This document shows, piece after piece, positions 36,498-48,700 of a stretch of 64,000 nt of DNA. The notes under the pieces are model-generated. The model did not search any database, was not told the origin of the DNA, and was given only the letters and a program-made list of their open reading frames with translations. Source of the stretch: Gnetum montanum. Its lineage: Eukaryota > Streptophyta > Gnetopsida > Gnetales > Gnetaceae. Positions within the stretch are counted from its first letter, which is position 1. Every line of letters starts with the position of its first letter. A program made the position numbers and the translations under genes. The stretch covers positions 270,416 to 334,415 of the forward strand of contig MNCI01005294.1 of NCBI GenBank assembly GCA_015680685.1, written 5' to 3'.

Positions 36498-37559
36498 CAT
36501 TGTTGTGGATTTCATGGCTAATATGACCTAATAACATCCTTGCTTAGTCTAAACTAAAACCAACCACTTTTAGTGACTTCACATTGACACTTCATGACTA
36601 GCCCACCCTCTCAAGACACAAGAGCATTTCCATAGATTAATCACCATTCCTAAAAGAGAAGAAAAGAGAAGCATGAAGTAATATGGGCCTTAGTTAGAGG
36701 GAACCTTTAGGCATGGGTAACATGTCTTTCTAGTCCCATAACGAATGCTTGTAGCTCATTATTTCATCTAAGTGGCATGCTTTGAATTTTCATTATTGTT
36801 TTTTTTTTCTGTTTTATATTTTTATATTTTTGAATGGGAACAACACCATGCAAATATTTTTAGCTTGCTATTATTGGTCAATAGTGGAATAGTGAGAAGT
36901 CCATGAAAACACTCATGAATTCAAGAGTTAGGCAAGTAAAAAGAGCATCAAATCCCCTTAAAGTCACATCATTATCTATCCATTTAATCCTTCCTATGTT
37001 TGGAAACTACCAAGGTGACAAATTCATTAAAAGTTTCATTTAGGAAGGAAACTCATATTTCCAAAACAAGGAACACTATAGAGTTTGGTGGATGGGTGGA
37101 TGATGTGGACTCATTGCTTATTTCATGAAAAAGAAACCATGTCTTAGTTATCAACACCAAAATTCAAAGATAGAATTTAGATATTAGCAATCGAATGACA
37201 TTATAGTACAAACCATCATTAATAGTACTACAGTTGCACTTAGTTCTCGCAGTAATGAAGAAAAATAAAATAAAATTAAACATTAGGAAAACATTAGAAA
37301 AATTAAAAATAAATAAAGTAAAATATAGAAGAAATTATAAAATATTTAAGAAATTATCCTAAAAAATACTAAATATGGTGTAAAAAATGTGAAAAAAAAA
37401 GTGTAAAAAATGAGAAGTCACTTTAAATGGTCAACATGGATGACCATCTCCCTTGTGATTAAGTTGGGAAGGAGGAGATCCAAAAAGTTGAGTATGCCTA
37501 TCCATCTATTGAGGTGTTCTGGTCACTAGCTCTCTTAGGCTCATGGAAATGTTTGACTT
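36498..37559 (-). other. 3' untranslated region of element 3
   Basis: No coding signal, but collinear with 51449-52395 of element 4: shared landmarks include GGGCCTTAGTTAGAGGGAAC, a T-rich tract and the GGTGGATG stretch. Conservation between two copies marks it as part of the element, between the end of pol and the 3' LTR. Confidence 0.7.
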
Positions 37560-38360
37560 ATTGCTTGTTGATCAATAGTTTCTTGTTTGGGCTTTTAGGT
37601 TTGTATATTAACATGGCCCCAGAAGAAAAGGTTTCATAGATAACAGAAGGTCCTTCTCATAATGTTTGGAACCTGGCTCTTTGTGGTACATGTGGGGGTT
37701 CTAATAGACGATCCTATCTTTTGGTTGAAATTTTATATTCCTTATTCTAAGGTCATGTCATTGCTTGTTGAATACCTTGTGCAACTCATTAGATAATAGG
37801 GCTACTAATCAATTTTGATCTAGCAAATTGAGGTTCATCAGTCTTTGTGTTTATGCTAGACTCAAGCTAAGGTCAACGTCATAAGTAGTTGAAAGTGTAT
37901 AGAGTTTTTCTTGAATTGGAAGTGTTGGTAATTTTCTATACATGAGCTCATAGGGAGAGTAGCCAATAGGAAGTTTCCAAGTGAAGAGATAGGCCCAAAG
38001 GTCATCATTGAGTTTCATGCTCCAGTCCATCCTATATTTACTAATAGTTCTTATTAGTATCTTTGTTCTTTTCCTATTTGTAACCTCTGCTTGACCGTTA
38101 GCTTTGGGATGGTAAGGTCTTGTTAATTTATGTTCAAACCCCAAGTGTTTCATAAGCTTTGGAAAGGTAGTGCCTATAAAATGAGTACCATTGTTAGAAA
38201 TAAGTGCACGTGGCACACCAAACCTATTTACAACATTTTTTGTACAAACAAAGCAACTGTAGAAGATGTATAGTTAGTGATGGCTATAGCTTCTACCCAT
38301 TTTGTACAATAGTCAACAATGATAATGATGTATGTCTTTTCATTTGACATTGGTGAGATG
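37560..38360 (-). pseudogene. Element 3 integrase (N-terminal third deleted)
   Basis: The core begins abruptly with SPMSNEKTYIIIIVDYCTKW near 38340, then WVEAIAITNYTSSTVALF. After it comes LISNNGTHFIGTTFPKLMK (37851-38216), in which the second catalytic position reads Asn in place of the usual Asp, and YHPKANGQAEVTNRK with the catalytic Glu. A GPY/F-type tail follows to about 37560 in broken frames. The HHCC zinc finger and the first catalytic Asp are missing because of a deletion that removed about 0.5 kb relative to element 4. Confidence 0.82.
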
Positions 38361-39560
38361 AGATTCTTGGTTTCTTTTCGATCTACCATTATGAGATCAA
38401 ATTCTTGCAAGATCATCAGCCATCATATGACATGAGGGCTTAGCATTGGTTTATTCATGAGGAACTAGATTGCACTGTGATCTATGTGCACAAACACCTT
38501 TTGTCCAAGCACATAGTGCTTGAATTGATCCATGATAAACACCATTTCCATCAATTCTTTCTCATTTATGGTGTAATTTAGCTTCACACCCACAATGCTT
38601 TTGATTGTGTAGTGGATGTAGTAAGGATATCTTTCATCATCCAACTACATAAGCATGACTTAAAGCATAATTCGATGCATCTATCATGATGTGAAATGAT
38701 CTAGACTAGTTAGGTGCTTGTAGAATTGGAATTTATATGAGCTTCTACTTGAGATGTTGGAATGCATGCTCGCATTTCCTAGTCTAGATAAATGGAACAT
38801 CCTTCTTTATAAGTTTCACCAATGATTTAGCAATGTTATAGAAACTTTCTTTGAATCATTGGTAGTAGATACTGTGTCCAAGGAATGACCTCATATCTTT
38901 AGCTATTTCTAGCTATCTAGTACTTGGATGACCCTTAGTTTTTCAAAGTCTACCTTGATCCCTTTCTCTAAAATTCTATGCCCAAGAACAATGCCTTTTT
39001 GAACCCTCAGATGGCTTTTCTACTAGTTGAGCTTAAGGTTTTTGTCTACACACATTTTCAACACTTGCTCAAGATGCTCCATGGCTTGCTCAAATGTAGC
39101 CCCATAGGTGGAGAAGTCATCCATGAAGATTTCCATTTTGCTACCAATTAGATATTAGAAGATGCTTAGAATAAGATTTTAGAATGTGGTATGGACATTG
39201 CATAGGCCAAAGGGCATCTTTCTGTATGCAAAAGTTCCCCCACAACTCATGAATGTAGTTGTAGCCTGATCCTCCAATGTGATTTGGATTTGATTATAGC
39301 CACTATAACCATCCAGAAAGCTATAGTAACAATGCCCAAAAATGATGTTGAACACTTGGTCCACAAATGACAATGAAAAGTGGTCTTTGTATGTTGCCAT
39401 ATTCAATAGTCTGAAATCAATACAGTTCCTTCATGTACCACCTTTGCTTGGCACTATCACAAGTGGGCTAACCCACTCACTATTTACAATGGGATAGATG
39501 AACCTCACCTTGAAGAGTTGCTCAATCTACTTAAGTTTGGGTTTTAACCATCACTACAAT
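38361..39560 (-). pseudogene. Element 3 reverse transcriptase and RNase H
   Basis: RT runs from about 39540: FIYPIVNSEW, then MATYKDHFSLSFVDQVF, FLDGYSGYNQIQITLEDQAT and FGLCNVHTTF (39179-39406). The catalytic box FMDDF is intact near 39115-39127. RNase H is traceable at 38400-38720 (YALGATLMQLDD, then LNYTINEKELM, HYVLGQKVFVHIDH) and ends MILQEFDLIMVDRKETKN before fusing to integrase. Many stops and frameshifts are present. Confidence 0.8.
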
Positions 39561-40590
39561 TACCTCTTTGGGTTGATTAAAGGATTTATGTAGATATGGT
39601 GCTAGCATATCTTAGGATCAATCCTTATGGGCTCAAGATATGACCAAGCAAAGGTTGTTGGCCATTTGTTAATCACACCTAACAACTTTTTCTCTACATA
39701 GGAACAAAGCTGGCATTGATGATAATTGGCTTCTCATTGTTCAAAAAGAGATATTTCATTCTAGCTACTACAGGTTTTAGCTCAAGGTGCTCATGTTTGA
39801 AGCATTTAGGGATCTCCAACTCTCTCCAGTTGGTTTCATCAAATTCATCATCAGAGAGTTGGTGATGAACTTGCTCTAGTTTATCCATGCCTTCAACATA
39901 GGCACTTGTAAGTCTCTTAGTTGGTTTCATGGATATTGTTGAACTATTTTCAAAATTAACTATTAGCCATTGGATGCCCTCTTTCTTTGTGGTTACTACA
40001 TATAAGCACCTTTGAATTTTTGTCACATCTACACACTTTCTACATGCTATGATAGATGTACTTTTTGTAAACCATAATTTCTACACATAGTTGCACCTTG
40101 TGTAACTATACACAATGCATGGAATGCACATCCTTTTTATCTTTCCAAAATCATTCTCCTTGAATATTTCCAAGGAAAGGTCTCTAAATCCCAACCATGC
40201 ATAAATGATTCTCAACCAAGTCATTCCCATGATGATTGGGAATTCTTCCTTGCAATTATCAACATAGATCATTAGGAAGTTAGCAAGATAGGACCACACA
40301 TAGATGGTGGTCGCAATATCCTCCACTAATCCCAAAGGAAAAATGATGGACTAATCTACTAACTCAAGAAGAATGTTGTTCTTCTTGAGTGGATGTAGGT
40401 TCTAGGCTTTGTACATCTCATGAGAAATCATATTTACAACTAAACCTAAGTCTAGAAGAGCCTTGAAAGGCTCATTCCTAGTGATTTTTAGGTAAATAAG
40501 GGGATTCCCAGGATTAGATCTTTTCCTTGGAAGGTGGCCAACCTTAATCCAATCCATTACCACATGGGTCAACATCATGGTATGCACTTT
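39561..40590 (-). pseudogene. Element 3 protease and protease-RT linker
   Basis: 40402-40587 (-) reads VGHLPRKRSNPGNPLIYLKI and then PFKALLDLGLVVNMISHEMY, the retropepsin active site with catalytic Asp in the form D-L-G. 40081-40335 continues with IMGMTWLRIIYAWLGFRDLS. 39694-40026 is the linker before RT (LTSAYVEGMDKLEQVHHQLS, then LELKPVVARMKYLFLN). The same three blocks occur in element 4 at 55078-56330. Frames are broken between blocks. Confidence 0.78.
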
Positions 40591-40599
40591 GGGAGATAT

Positions 40600-43197
40600 T
40601 TGATTTGAAGGGTTCTTGAATGATGAAGTAGAGGTTGAGGGAGAAGTAAGATCATCAATTGTAGATGTCTGTGAAGGTATTAAAGGATTGGCAGTTCAGA
40701 AGAACTATCTTTCTCAAGATTTATTTTCTCAGCCACTCAACTAAGGAGCTGGTTGTAAGTTAACAACCCTTGTAGCATTCCTTTGCTATGGTTAGGTAGG
40801 AATTTTACCCTATATGGATGGAGTTTGTGGTAGCTAAGTTGATGGTGGAAGTACAAGTGCAAAAGGATGAGGAGGGTAGAATAGAAATGGGGATTTCCCT
40901 CTTGGAGATTGAGCTTTGTAATATTTAGGAGGGTAGTAGTGGTATTGAAAGAAGTGATTGGAAGAGTCATGTGGAAAAATAAATTTATAAATGTAGTATC
41001 TACGGAGATTTGGCTACTGATAAGCATATTGCTACCTTAGTGGTGGCATCTCCCATAACTGTGGATGTTGCCATTGCTGGTTTTACTCATGAGGTTGTGG
41101 TGCAACTCCACTTGGATAATAGGCTTGTTGTTAATGGACCTATTTGTAGTTACCTTGAGAATAAGGCAACCTCTTGGGTACTTACCTTCTTCCCAATCTA
41201 GGATTTAGAGCATACATCATAGACTCCTTCAAGTGTGACATAATTGGGTAGCATCCCTTAGGATGCTCATAGTGGTAGATGTTACATCCACCATCATCAT
41301 CTATTTTAGACTTTGCAACTTGCTCTACAGTAGTAGCTTTGCTCTTATGCCTTTGGTGAGCACATTCAGCTTCTTTCATTTTCTTTCGATCATGATTGCT
41401 ACCTTTGTCTTTGGATGCTTTAGCAATTTTAATAGAAGATTCAAATTTTTATCCAAAGAATCCTACATTTTATCTACCTTGGTCAATGTTTTAGAAATAG
41501 ATTTTTGGATTGGCAAGGTTTTACATTGTACCACTTCATCAAGCAATTCCTCCTCCTCGTTATCACAGAATCCGAATTTCCTTTTTTAGATGGAAGGATC
41601 CTAGTTATAATCCTATGTACTTTTCCTTTATCACAACTCACCTTATTCTTTGGTCACCTACTCAATGAGCCTTTGGATCTGACGGGCTCTACGTTTTGAC
41701 CCCAAGAGTTCTTCTTGTTTCTATTTGGAGCCCTTCTATGATATGGCAAAGCTTCTCCCTTTGAGAAAAGCTATGACCTAGGAATCTATGCAATAGAAAG
41801 TATTATCTACCCATGACCGCATCCAACAATTCATGTGTTCCTTGTCTCCACCCTTGGATTTGTTTTCTCATATTAGACACTTGAGAGTACATTTGATACT
41901 TGTCATTGAAGAGCTCAAGCATCATACTCCATCATCTAATTGATTCTGGTTCTAAGAACCAATCCCAATTTTTAGCTTTCTTGAAGAGAATCCTTGGGAA
42001 CAACTTCATTTTTTGTCATTCGTTCTCCACATTCTACAAGACATAGGCATCATGAAAGGCTTGAAGATGGTTTTGTGGATCTGAGTTGTATCCTCTCTCA
42101 AACTTGAGGATAGTATTTATATCCAACCTATTAATTCTTCTATCTTTTACATGCCTTGTTGGAATTCTCATGACCTCTACAAAGTTCAACATGTTCCTAG
42201 TTGCAAGCAAAGGCTCATCATAGTCATAGCATCTATGATGACCATGATGCCTATGATGTCCTCTCTTATCCCTTCTTTTGTGGTGATAAGCCTCTCTTGA
42301 TTACCCATGTCCTTGGTCTCTACTAGTCCAATGAACCCTATGATCATCTTTGTCCCATCAATCATCTCCATCATGGTCACTTCCTCTATGGCTTTGGTCA
42401 AAGCTAGAGGAGGAAGAAGATGAGGATGTCGAAGATGAAGAGAAAGGATAACTAGCATCACCATGGTGCCTGCCATCCCCTCTTCATTGATCACAGCCAT
42501 GATCATCACATTTTTCATCATTGTGATGCTTGTCCTGGTTCTTACCTTGAATCCCACCTTTGGTGTCTCCATGGTCATGGGATCCATTCTTCCTCAAACT
42601 AGGATTGTTGATAGTGGACTATAAGTTTTCGTTTGGGTTTCCCTCATCAAAGACAAGGGGAGGAGAGTCAGTGAATTGAGAACCCCAAGAGAAGGAATCC
42701 TCTCCTTCTTTTTGGCCTAGCAGGAACAAGGGGTTATTGAATTGTTTCCTTTTCAATGCTTCATAATAAGCCTCATGTTGCTAATATTTCTTGCATTATG
42801 CCTTAGTGGGATGATAATCCCGATAGTCATGATCCTACACAATGTATTCAACATTATGCCCCTAGATGCCCAATCTCATGAGAGTTTCAAGTAGCATCAT
42901 AGGAACTAATCAATCAGGTGGCAACGCAATGTTGTCCTCCATGTCCCTCCACTATAGCTATTCATCTTGATGCAGGATGAAGGTGAAGTCTAGCACATAC
43001 TCATTAGGATGAGTATATACCACTCTGCATTGTTGGAACATTGGTAGATTTGTTCCTCCACACCTTTGTTGATTGGATGTATGCTTAAATGGTGATGGAG
43101 AATTAGCCCTATGAGAAGAAACTATTTTAGTTTTGAGAAAAAATAGTGTGCTTTTAGTATGATTATTATTTCTAATGATTGCAACTTTAAGGTTCAT
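40600..43197 (-). pseudogene. Element 3 gag
   Basis: An ATG at 43195-43197 lies about 60 bases beyond the primer site and opens a 79-codon frame (VYTHPNEYVLDFTFILHQDE). A Ser-, Asp- and His-rich stretch follows at 42300-42600, with a repeated HHGHHR-type region, then a capsid-like block (GYNSDPQNHLQAFHDAYV near 42070, WDWFLEPESIR near 41960). A Cys/His cluster reads CNIYHYEHPKGCYP near 41250, parallel to CEIYYYDHPKGCCP in element 4. A Pro-rich end leads into protease. Broken by many stops. Confidence 0.7.
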
Positions 43198-43254
43198 TAC
43201 AATGATTTTGAATAATTTTACTAAGTCCTAAATAGCACACATAGCTAACTAAAT

Positions 43255-43272
43255 TCCCTGGCAATGGCACTA
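43255..43272 (-). other. Element 3 primer-binding site (tRNA-Asp type)
   Basis: The - strand directly inside the LTR reads TAGTGCCATTGCCAGGGA, which differs from the tRNA-Asp-type site TGGCGCCATTGCCGGGGA only by transitions. The position relative to LTR and gag is exact. Confidence 0.8.
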
Positions 43273-43273
43273 A

Positions 43274-44381
43274 TGATGAGCAACGAGCATACCCTACACC
43301 TAACCATATGAATCACTCGCGTTTACTAAGTGATATGGTGAAATTTTGTAGACTTTAGCACTCTAAGTACATTGGGTTTAGGAAGTGAATCTAACAATTG
43401 TGCTCATTTTCTTCTCAGTTCCACTTATGAAGTACAAGTGTATGGTTAAGTATAATCATGGCATATGATTTTTATCATTTTATCGTTTGCTATTTAAGTT
43501 GCCTAAAAACAAAAATAAAGTAATTAAATGCTTAATTAATCTAATAACTGGCTAATGCTTAACTAATCCTAACATAAGCATCCGTTTCCACTTTCTATAG
43601 ACATCTTGAACACATTGCAACACTACTGGGTTACCAAGCGTTAGGTGTTACTAGGATTACCAAGTGTTAAATGTATGCTCGAACTGGTCCTACATATGTG
43701 CTTTAGTTATCACTATGAATCAATTAATTAAAGACATTAATAATAATGTGCATGGATAATAAATGAATTAAGTAAACATTAAACTATTTCCAAATGCCGC
43801 AAGGTTTATAAACAAAACTTGTCTTTATTACCAGTCACATCAAAGTGCTCAAGTACATTAATGCTTGAATAAGGAACTGTACATTTCTCACTCCTACTAA
43901 GGGCACCTAGAAAATACTCGAACTTTTAGAAGGAAAAATTGCAAGAGCTTTGCTAAGATACTAACTATGGAATGTCATAAATGTGGCTGGTGAGCATGTA
44001 TTTATAGCGAAAGATAGATACTACATCGATGGGGTCATGTCAACACATCAAACCATGTGTTGATGGGAATGCATTAATGTAGCCCATGAATGTAACTCAT
44101 CAATGAGGAAACTTATTTTTAGTCTTATGTAAAGCACCATTGTCCCTCATTGCTCACCTATCTGTAGCCCTCCCTATAATCTTACATTTGAATCTTGAAT
44201 TACTATTGTCCACTAGCTCCACTATTTTGATGTGTTTGCTTGCAAGTAGACCACCCACAACTTGTGTGAACCCTAGCACTTGAGTTACCAAAATTAGTAG
44301 ACCAACCCTTTGGATCACATCATTAGACTAAATCTATAGATGCTATTACTAACCTTACTTTCCAAATAAACACAATGTGCA
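43274..44381 (-). repeat. 5' LTR of element 3
   Basis: Starts TGATGAGCAACGAGCATACC, matching the beginning of both element 4 LTRs (TGATGAGTGG...), and carries the shared TGGGTTACCAAG block and a - strand TATA box. The outer end is placed at CACAATGTGCA near 44381 by analogy with the element's other end; this end is uncertain by tens of bases. Confidence 0.65.
43998..44009 (-). promoter_or_regulatory. TATA box of the element 3 LTR
   Basis: The - strand reads GCTATAAATACATG, a strong plant TATA context. Element 4 has TATAAATAAG at the equivalent place. Upstream of it (44040-44063) lies an inverted repeat TCAACACA...TGTGTTGA. Confidence 0.6.
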
Positions 44382-44448
44382 AATCTAACCTATATTAACT
44401 ACTGCAAGTTCAAGGAGTCAGTGATATAATTAACTTAACTTTTAGGCT

Positions 44449-44670
44449 TTGAATTACTTTATTACCCCTCTACAAAAGATGATTAAGACCATCAAGTATT
44501 TGAATGCTATCAACAAGCTTCAGTTAAGTTCTCCTCATCTTAGAATTGAAAGTAGAAGATGGATTCAAGTTCCCCAAGAAGAGTGCATTTCTAGGTTGTG
44601 TAAATCAGGAGCTCTTGAAGATGAGTTACATGTATTTCTTTCTTGTGTTATGATTACCCATTTGAGATAG
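44449..44670 (+). pseudogene. LINE-like C-terminal zinc-binding fragment
   Basis: A 73-codon ORF whose second half reads LRIESRRWIQVPQEE, then ISRLCKSGALEDELHVFLSC and ITHLR. The C-x(10-15)-ED-E-H-x4-C arrangement, preceded by R-x-P-x-E-E and followed by xxLR, resembles the zinc-binding tail at the end of some non-LTR retrotransposon polyproteins; the first Cys of the expected pair is changed. An A/T-rich 3' tail follows (to about 44790). It differs from the usual plant L1 zf-RVT wording. It directly abuts the element 3 LTR. Confidence 0.4.
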
Positions 44671-47544
44671 CATTATAATATTATAGCAAAAAACTTGTAT
44701 GATTTGTTTTTGATGTCCTATTGATGCTTTGTTAATTTGTAAAGTTTCTCTTTATTTTTCATGAAAATATAATATATGTACAATAAATTATTTTGGTCTT
44801 TTAACATAATAAAACTTCATTTCCTAACTTCCTTCTAACAGCCCCATGACTGTTTACAGCTCATCCATTATTCTTGTCTTTTTCTTTCGTCTTGTCGCCT
44901 TGAGTTGCATTAAAGTCAATTGATTTCTATCATTGGCTTTGCTTTTTGCCGGTGTAATTGCAAATGTTTTGGTGCATCTGGTGCCCAAAATTTGTGCATA
45001 AAATAGATCGCATTTTGGATCAAGTCAAACAAAAGAATATATTTACGGTCTTGGACCAGCCAGAATTTTCAAAGTCCAGCCATTTTAAGCAGAGCAAAGA
45101 ACAAAAAGGGAAAAGGAAAGGAAATATTGTGCAACAGATTCCATTCACCAATTACAAGCCAAGATCATGAAAATATAAGGTACCAAATCTTAATTCAAAT
45201 ATGTTATAAAAGATTGAGTGCAGTATTCCCGTATCAACTTTTAATTTAATATACCAGATGCAAATACTTTAACCCAAACTTGTTGGCAGCAATCAGAAAA
45301 GCAGATGTATTAGGTCATTTTCTTTCCGTGGGAAAAGGCCACAAAATTTCTACTCTTCTTCTGTTGTTGACAACTAAATGATTCGTTCCTGCTTCGAGAT
45401 ATAGGAACTTTCCCTACTAAGACAGGAATAAAGTACCCAGTCCGCTAAGTTAAGGATAAAGTACACAGGACAAAGCTAAATGATGAGAGCAGGAATATTG
45501 GGCATTCACCGGTACAAGCAATAATACAACTTTAGAATCAAGGACGAATAATTTCTTTTCGCAAATCAAGGAAGAATAAAAGGGGTTGCACCGTAAAACA
45601 TATTCTTCACTTGCCGTTTCCAAGAAGGGTGAAATATTGACGCTTATTCACGGAGTTCGAGAATGACTTCTCCAGATTCCAATGTCACAAAAGCAGGACG
45701 GGAATATTGACAGGAGTCCAATGTCTGTATTTTGAGATTTGGCAGTAAAAATTTCAAAGTTTAAAAACACGTATGTACTGATCCTTTTTCAATATGCCTA
45801 TCATTCCAAGGTGAAACAGAGGGGCTAGTCTTAAGATTGGTTTTATCATTGTTGTTCTAGTTTTATCATATATACTGACTATGGGAACATGAACCAGTTT
45901 TTCTCAGTATAAGAATTTTTTATTTTTTTATATAATACCGTCAATTTTATTTTGTTGCTTTTGTTTTTAATTTTGATATATTTTCTTTATAAATTTTGCT
46001 AAGTTGCGATGCTGTAAAATGAATTTAAAAGGTAATCTTTAGAAACAACCATACTGTGAATTTTCTGTCACAGCCACAGCCACCCCTGGCCGTCAATTTC
46101 CAACCCTGCTCAAAAGCAATTCTGATCCTTTGCTGGTACTTTTCTTTTTGCATTTTATCTTTTTTTAACTATCCTAAGACTGGAACCAAGTTTCTTTGAA
46201 CTGAGGATAAGAGATCCAATGCCATTGCTTTGAATTTAGAATGACACTCAGAATCCGATGCATGATTTTGCTTAAGAAGTTTGAAATAGTAATTTCATAA
46301 AAGTGTCAAGACTTTTATTCGACCGTGCATAAACATGATGTTATTCATTTCAGTCGTTCTGATCTAAGCTACAGCCGTAAAGAAAAGTTGTTAGAGCATA
46401 TGTTACTATTTATGATAATTTTATGAATTCTCCTTTTTTAGCTGTGTACAGTTCAACTTCCGACCAAACTACGGTAGACAAGGACTGGAATCACAAAAAT
46501 CCTTTGATGCTTTTAAACTTTAAAAAATGCTTTTATAAGTTGCTTTAATAGCCACAAATTTCTTTAAGATTCAAAGGAGATATTGGACAGACATTATATT
46601 TATATCCTCAAAATTAAATATCTACTTACTAAAGTGGCCAATTAAGAGAGGATGTAACAAAAAAAGATTATACACCTTTGGTGCACTATTATATTTTTCT
46701 CTAACATGTTTAGTCTTACAACAATATTATATTTTTGTTTCAAATGTATAGTTCGAGGGAAATTATTAAAAATATGTAGCTCATTATCAAAGATCTCTTA
46801 AACAAAATAGCATTTGAATCTTTGGGTTACTTTGTATCTCCTCCAATGAGATATCTTATGTCTTCAACCATTGAATTTCTTTAAAAAATCATCTCTATTT
46901 TTTTTTATCTTTAAGAACTACTCTAGAAAATTTGATCTTTTTTATTTTTGATAGTTTTGAGTTTAGCAATAACTTGACAAACAACTTCTACTTTTAAAAA
47001 GAGTATAGTACACTCTAACAAAAGCATGGAATAGAGTGTTTAAACTTTGACTTTTAATTCATCAAGCAAAAATATCTTTTGTACTTTTTCAATAGCTTTC
47101 CAATTTTTTGCACTAAAATTTGGTCCAAACTAAACATCGATATAACATAGTAGTATAAATGACTAGCTAAAAGATTTGTTTTCTAACCTTTAAAGCCCAA
47201 ACTCCTAATGCCTTATGATAAGGGTCTTGTCAATTTTGAACCAAAGTGATATATCCTACCAATCACAATGTGATTTGGTCGTAAGTTTTGAGGACGATGT
47301 TGAGTGGATTGCTAAGAATACTCATGTATGTTTTTATGTTCAATAAAATACAAAAGAGATTATAATACATATAATACAAGTAGAAATTGCCACAATGTGA
47401 GGTTAAGAAAATATTTATAATTTTTATGTTTTATACTTGTTATGGATTTTGTCAGTATAAGAATAAAACAAATATAAACACACATGCATTGCAATCCCAC
47501 ACAAGGATAGAGGCAATGCTCATACACACATACATACCTACACA
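44671..47544. other. Low-repeat region, no gene recognised
   Basis: Composition here is more balanced than in the flanking elements and I see no retrotransposon motif between about 44800 and 46650. A 70-codon ORF at 44958-45170 (+) ends Lys-rich (SKEQKGKRKGNI) but has no recognisable family. This could be single-copy host DNA, for instance the flank of a gene, or very old repeats. From 46650 on the sequence is AT-rich again. Confidence 0.4.
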
Positions 47545-48700
47545 TGTGACAGCCCCTTGAGGGATAGGTGTGAGACACCGTGAAATTTTGAGACCTCGAT
47601 GATTTAGCAAAGTCTCGAAGTTTAGGCAAAGATTTTTCACAAGTGCAGTGTCAAGATATCCGAGCGATGGAAGCACTAAATACAATTGCACATCTTAGCA
47701 AGTTTTGTTTTTGCGGTTGAGGGCTTGCTATGCTATGCTACGCAGCTCAGTGTAGCAGACTTCAGCAGGACAGAATAGAACAAGGGATGCATGATGACAA
47801 CACTTCAATTTTGCAAGTTAACCATTCTTCAAATTCTTAACTTTTTGCATATTACGCCGTGTCACACTACACAGCATAGCGCAGCATAATGCAAGCAACA
47901 AAGTTGAAATTAGCCGCAACAACAAGGATGACTAAATTCAAACAGTAGTAGTCATTACACCATGATACGCTTCCCAACGTATTATAGCATAGTCACGGGG
48001 TGGTTATGCTATGCTATGCTTTAGAGCATATCACAGCGTAGCGTCACAAGCTTCAGTTGTAGCACACTAGGTCAACAACATTCTACGGGCCCAAGACATG
48101 CGTCATCTAAACCATGTTCTTCTCCTAACCCTAATCCTATAAATACCTCGGTGGACAAAGTTCAAAGGGTTGGGAAGAAAAAAAAACTTGGTTATTTGGC
48201 AAAAAGAGTTGGCAACAAAAACAAAGAGGTAGAAAACTTTGAGGCAGTTGACAAAAGTTGGCAAGAGTATCGATGGTGATAGAGAGAAGCTTTTTGGTCA
48301 GAGATAGCGAGGTAGCAAACATTTTGATTCGAGCCTGACTCCCTTGTGCCCAAATTAGCTAATGAACAAGGTAGATTGGCCCTCTTGCTTGTTTAATCTC
48401 TAAATAGCTTCTTGTTGGTGGTGGATACTTCCTCCAAACTGGAGTCCACTTGAAAATCCCATTGTATCCATCATATTTGTTCATAAGAGAGATCCTAGAT
48501 CTTAGGATTGTGCATTTTCTAAATTCAATTCATTGTATCCTATTTACATTCATTTTTATAGTCATCTTGCATAATTTACATCATTTTCATTGCCTTCAAG
48601 ATCAGATCTTGGAGTAGATTTCGTTTTTCTCATCAATTGATATTATGTTTGCATATCAAATCGCCATCTCGTTACATGATCATTAACAAATTTACTGAAC
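47545..48700 (+). repeat. Putative LTR/leader of element 6
   Basis: Begins TGTGACAGCCCC, a common start of plant Ty3/gypsy LTRs. It contains a dense set of GCTATGC/GCATAGC repeats (47725-48050), then a TATA box at 48138 and transcribed-looking sequence leading to a gag start at 49105. I found no second copy in the window and no clear primer site, and it does not resemble the LTR start at 63654, so the end and even the identity are uncertain. Confidence 0.4.
48138..48145 (+). promoter_or_regulatory. TATA box upstream of the element 6 gag
   Basis: CCTATAAATACCTCGG is a textbook plant TATA context on the + strand, 970 bases before the gag ATG and directly downstream of the GCTATGC repeat cluster. 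Confidence 0.55.

Larger units (their letters stand above)
36455..44381 (-). mobile_element. Element 3: Athila-like Ty3/gypsy element
   Basis: Read on the - strand: 5' LTR (43274-44381), tRNA-Asp-type primer site, gag, protease, RT, RNase H and integrase, then a 1-kb 3' untranslated region. Only the last few tens of bases of the 3' LTR seem to remain, near 36455-36497, next to the neighbouring repeat. It is the same family as element 4 (49699-59527) throughout but more decayed. It has a deletion that joins RNase H to mid-integrase. Athila-like is inferred from the primer site and RT/integrase wording. Confidence 0.82.

Noticed and set aside
41263-41589. 108-codon ORF on the + strand
   Set aside because: It is the opposite strand of the element 3 gag.
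42186-42587. 133-codon Met-rich ORF (-)
   Set aside because: Out-of-frame reading of the His/Asp/Ser-rich gag region of element 3.
47360-47691. Two overlapping Cys-rich ORFs (-)
   Set aside because: No family resemblance; they straddle a CA-rich stretch and the start of a putative LTR.
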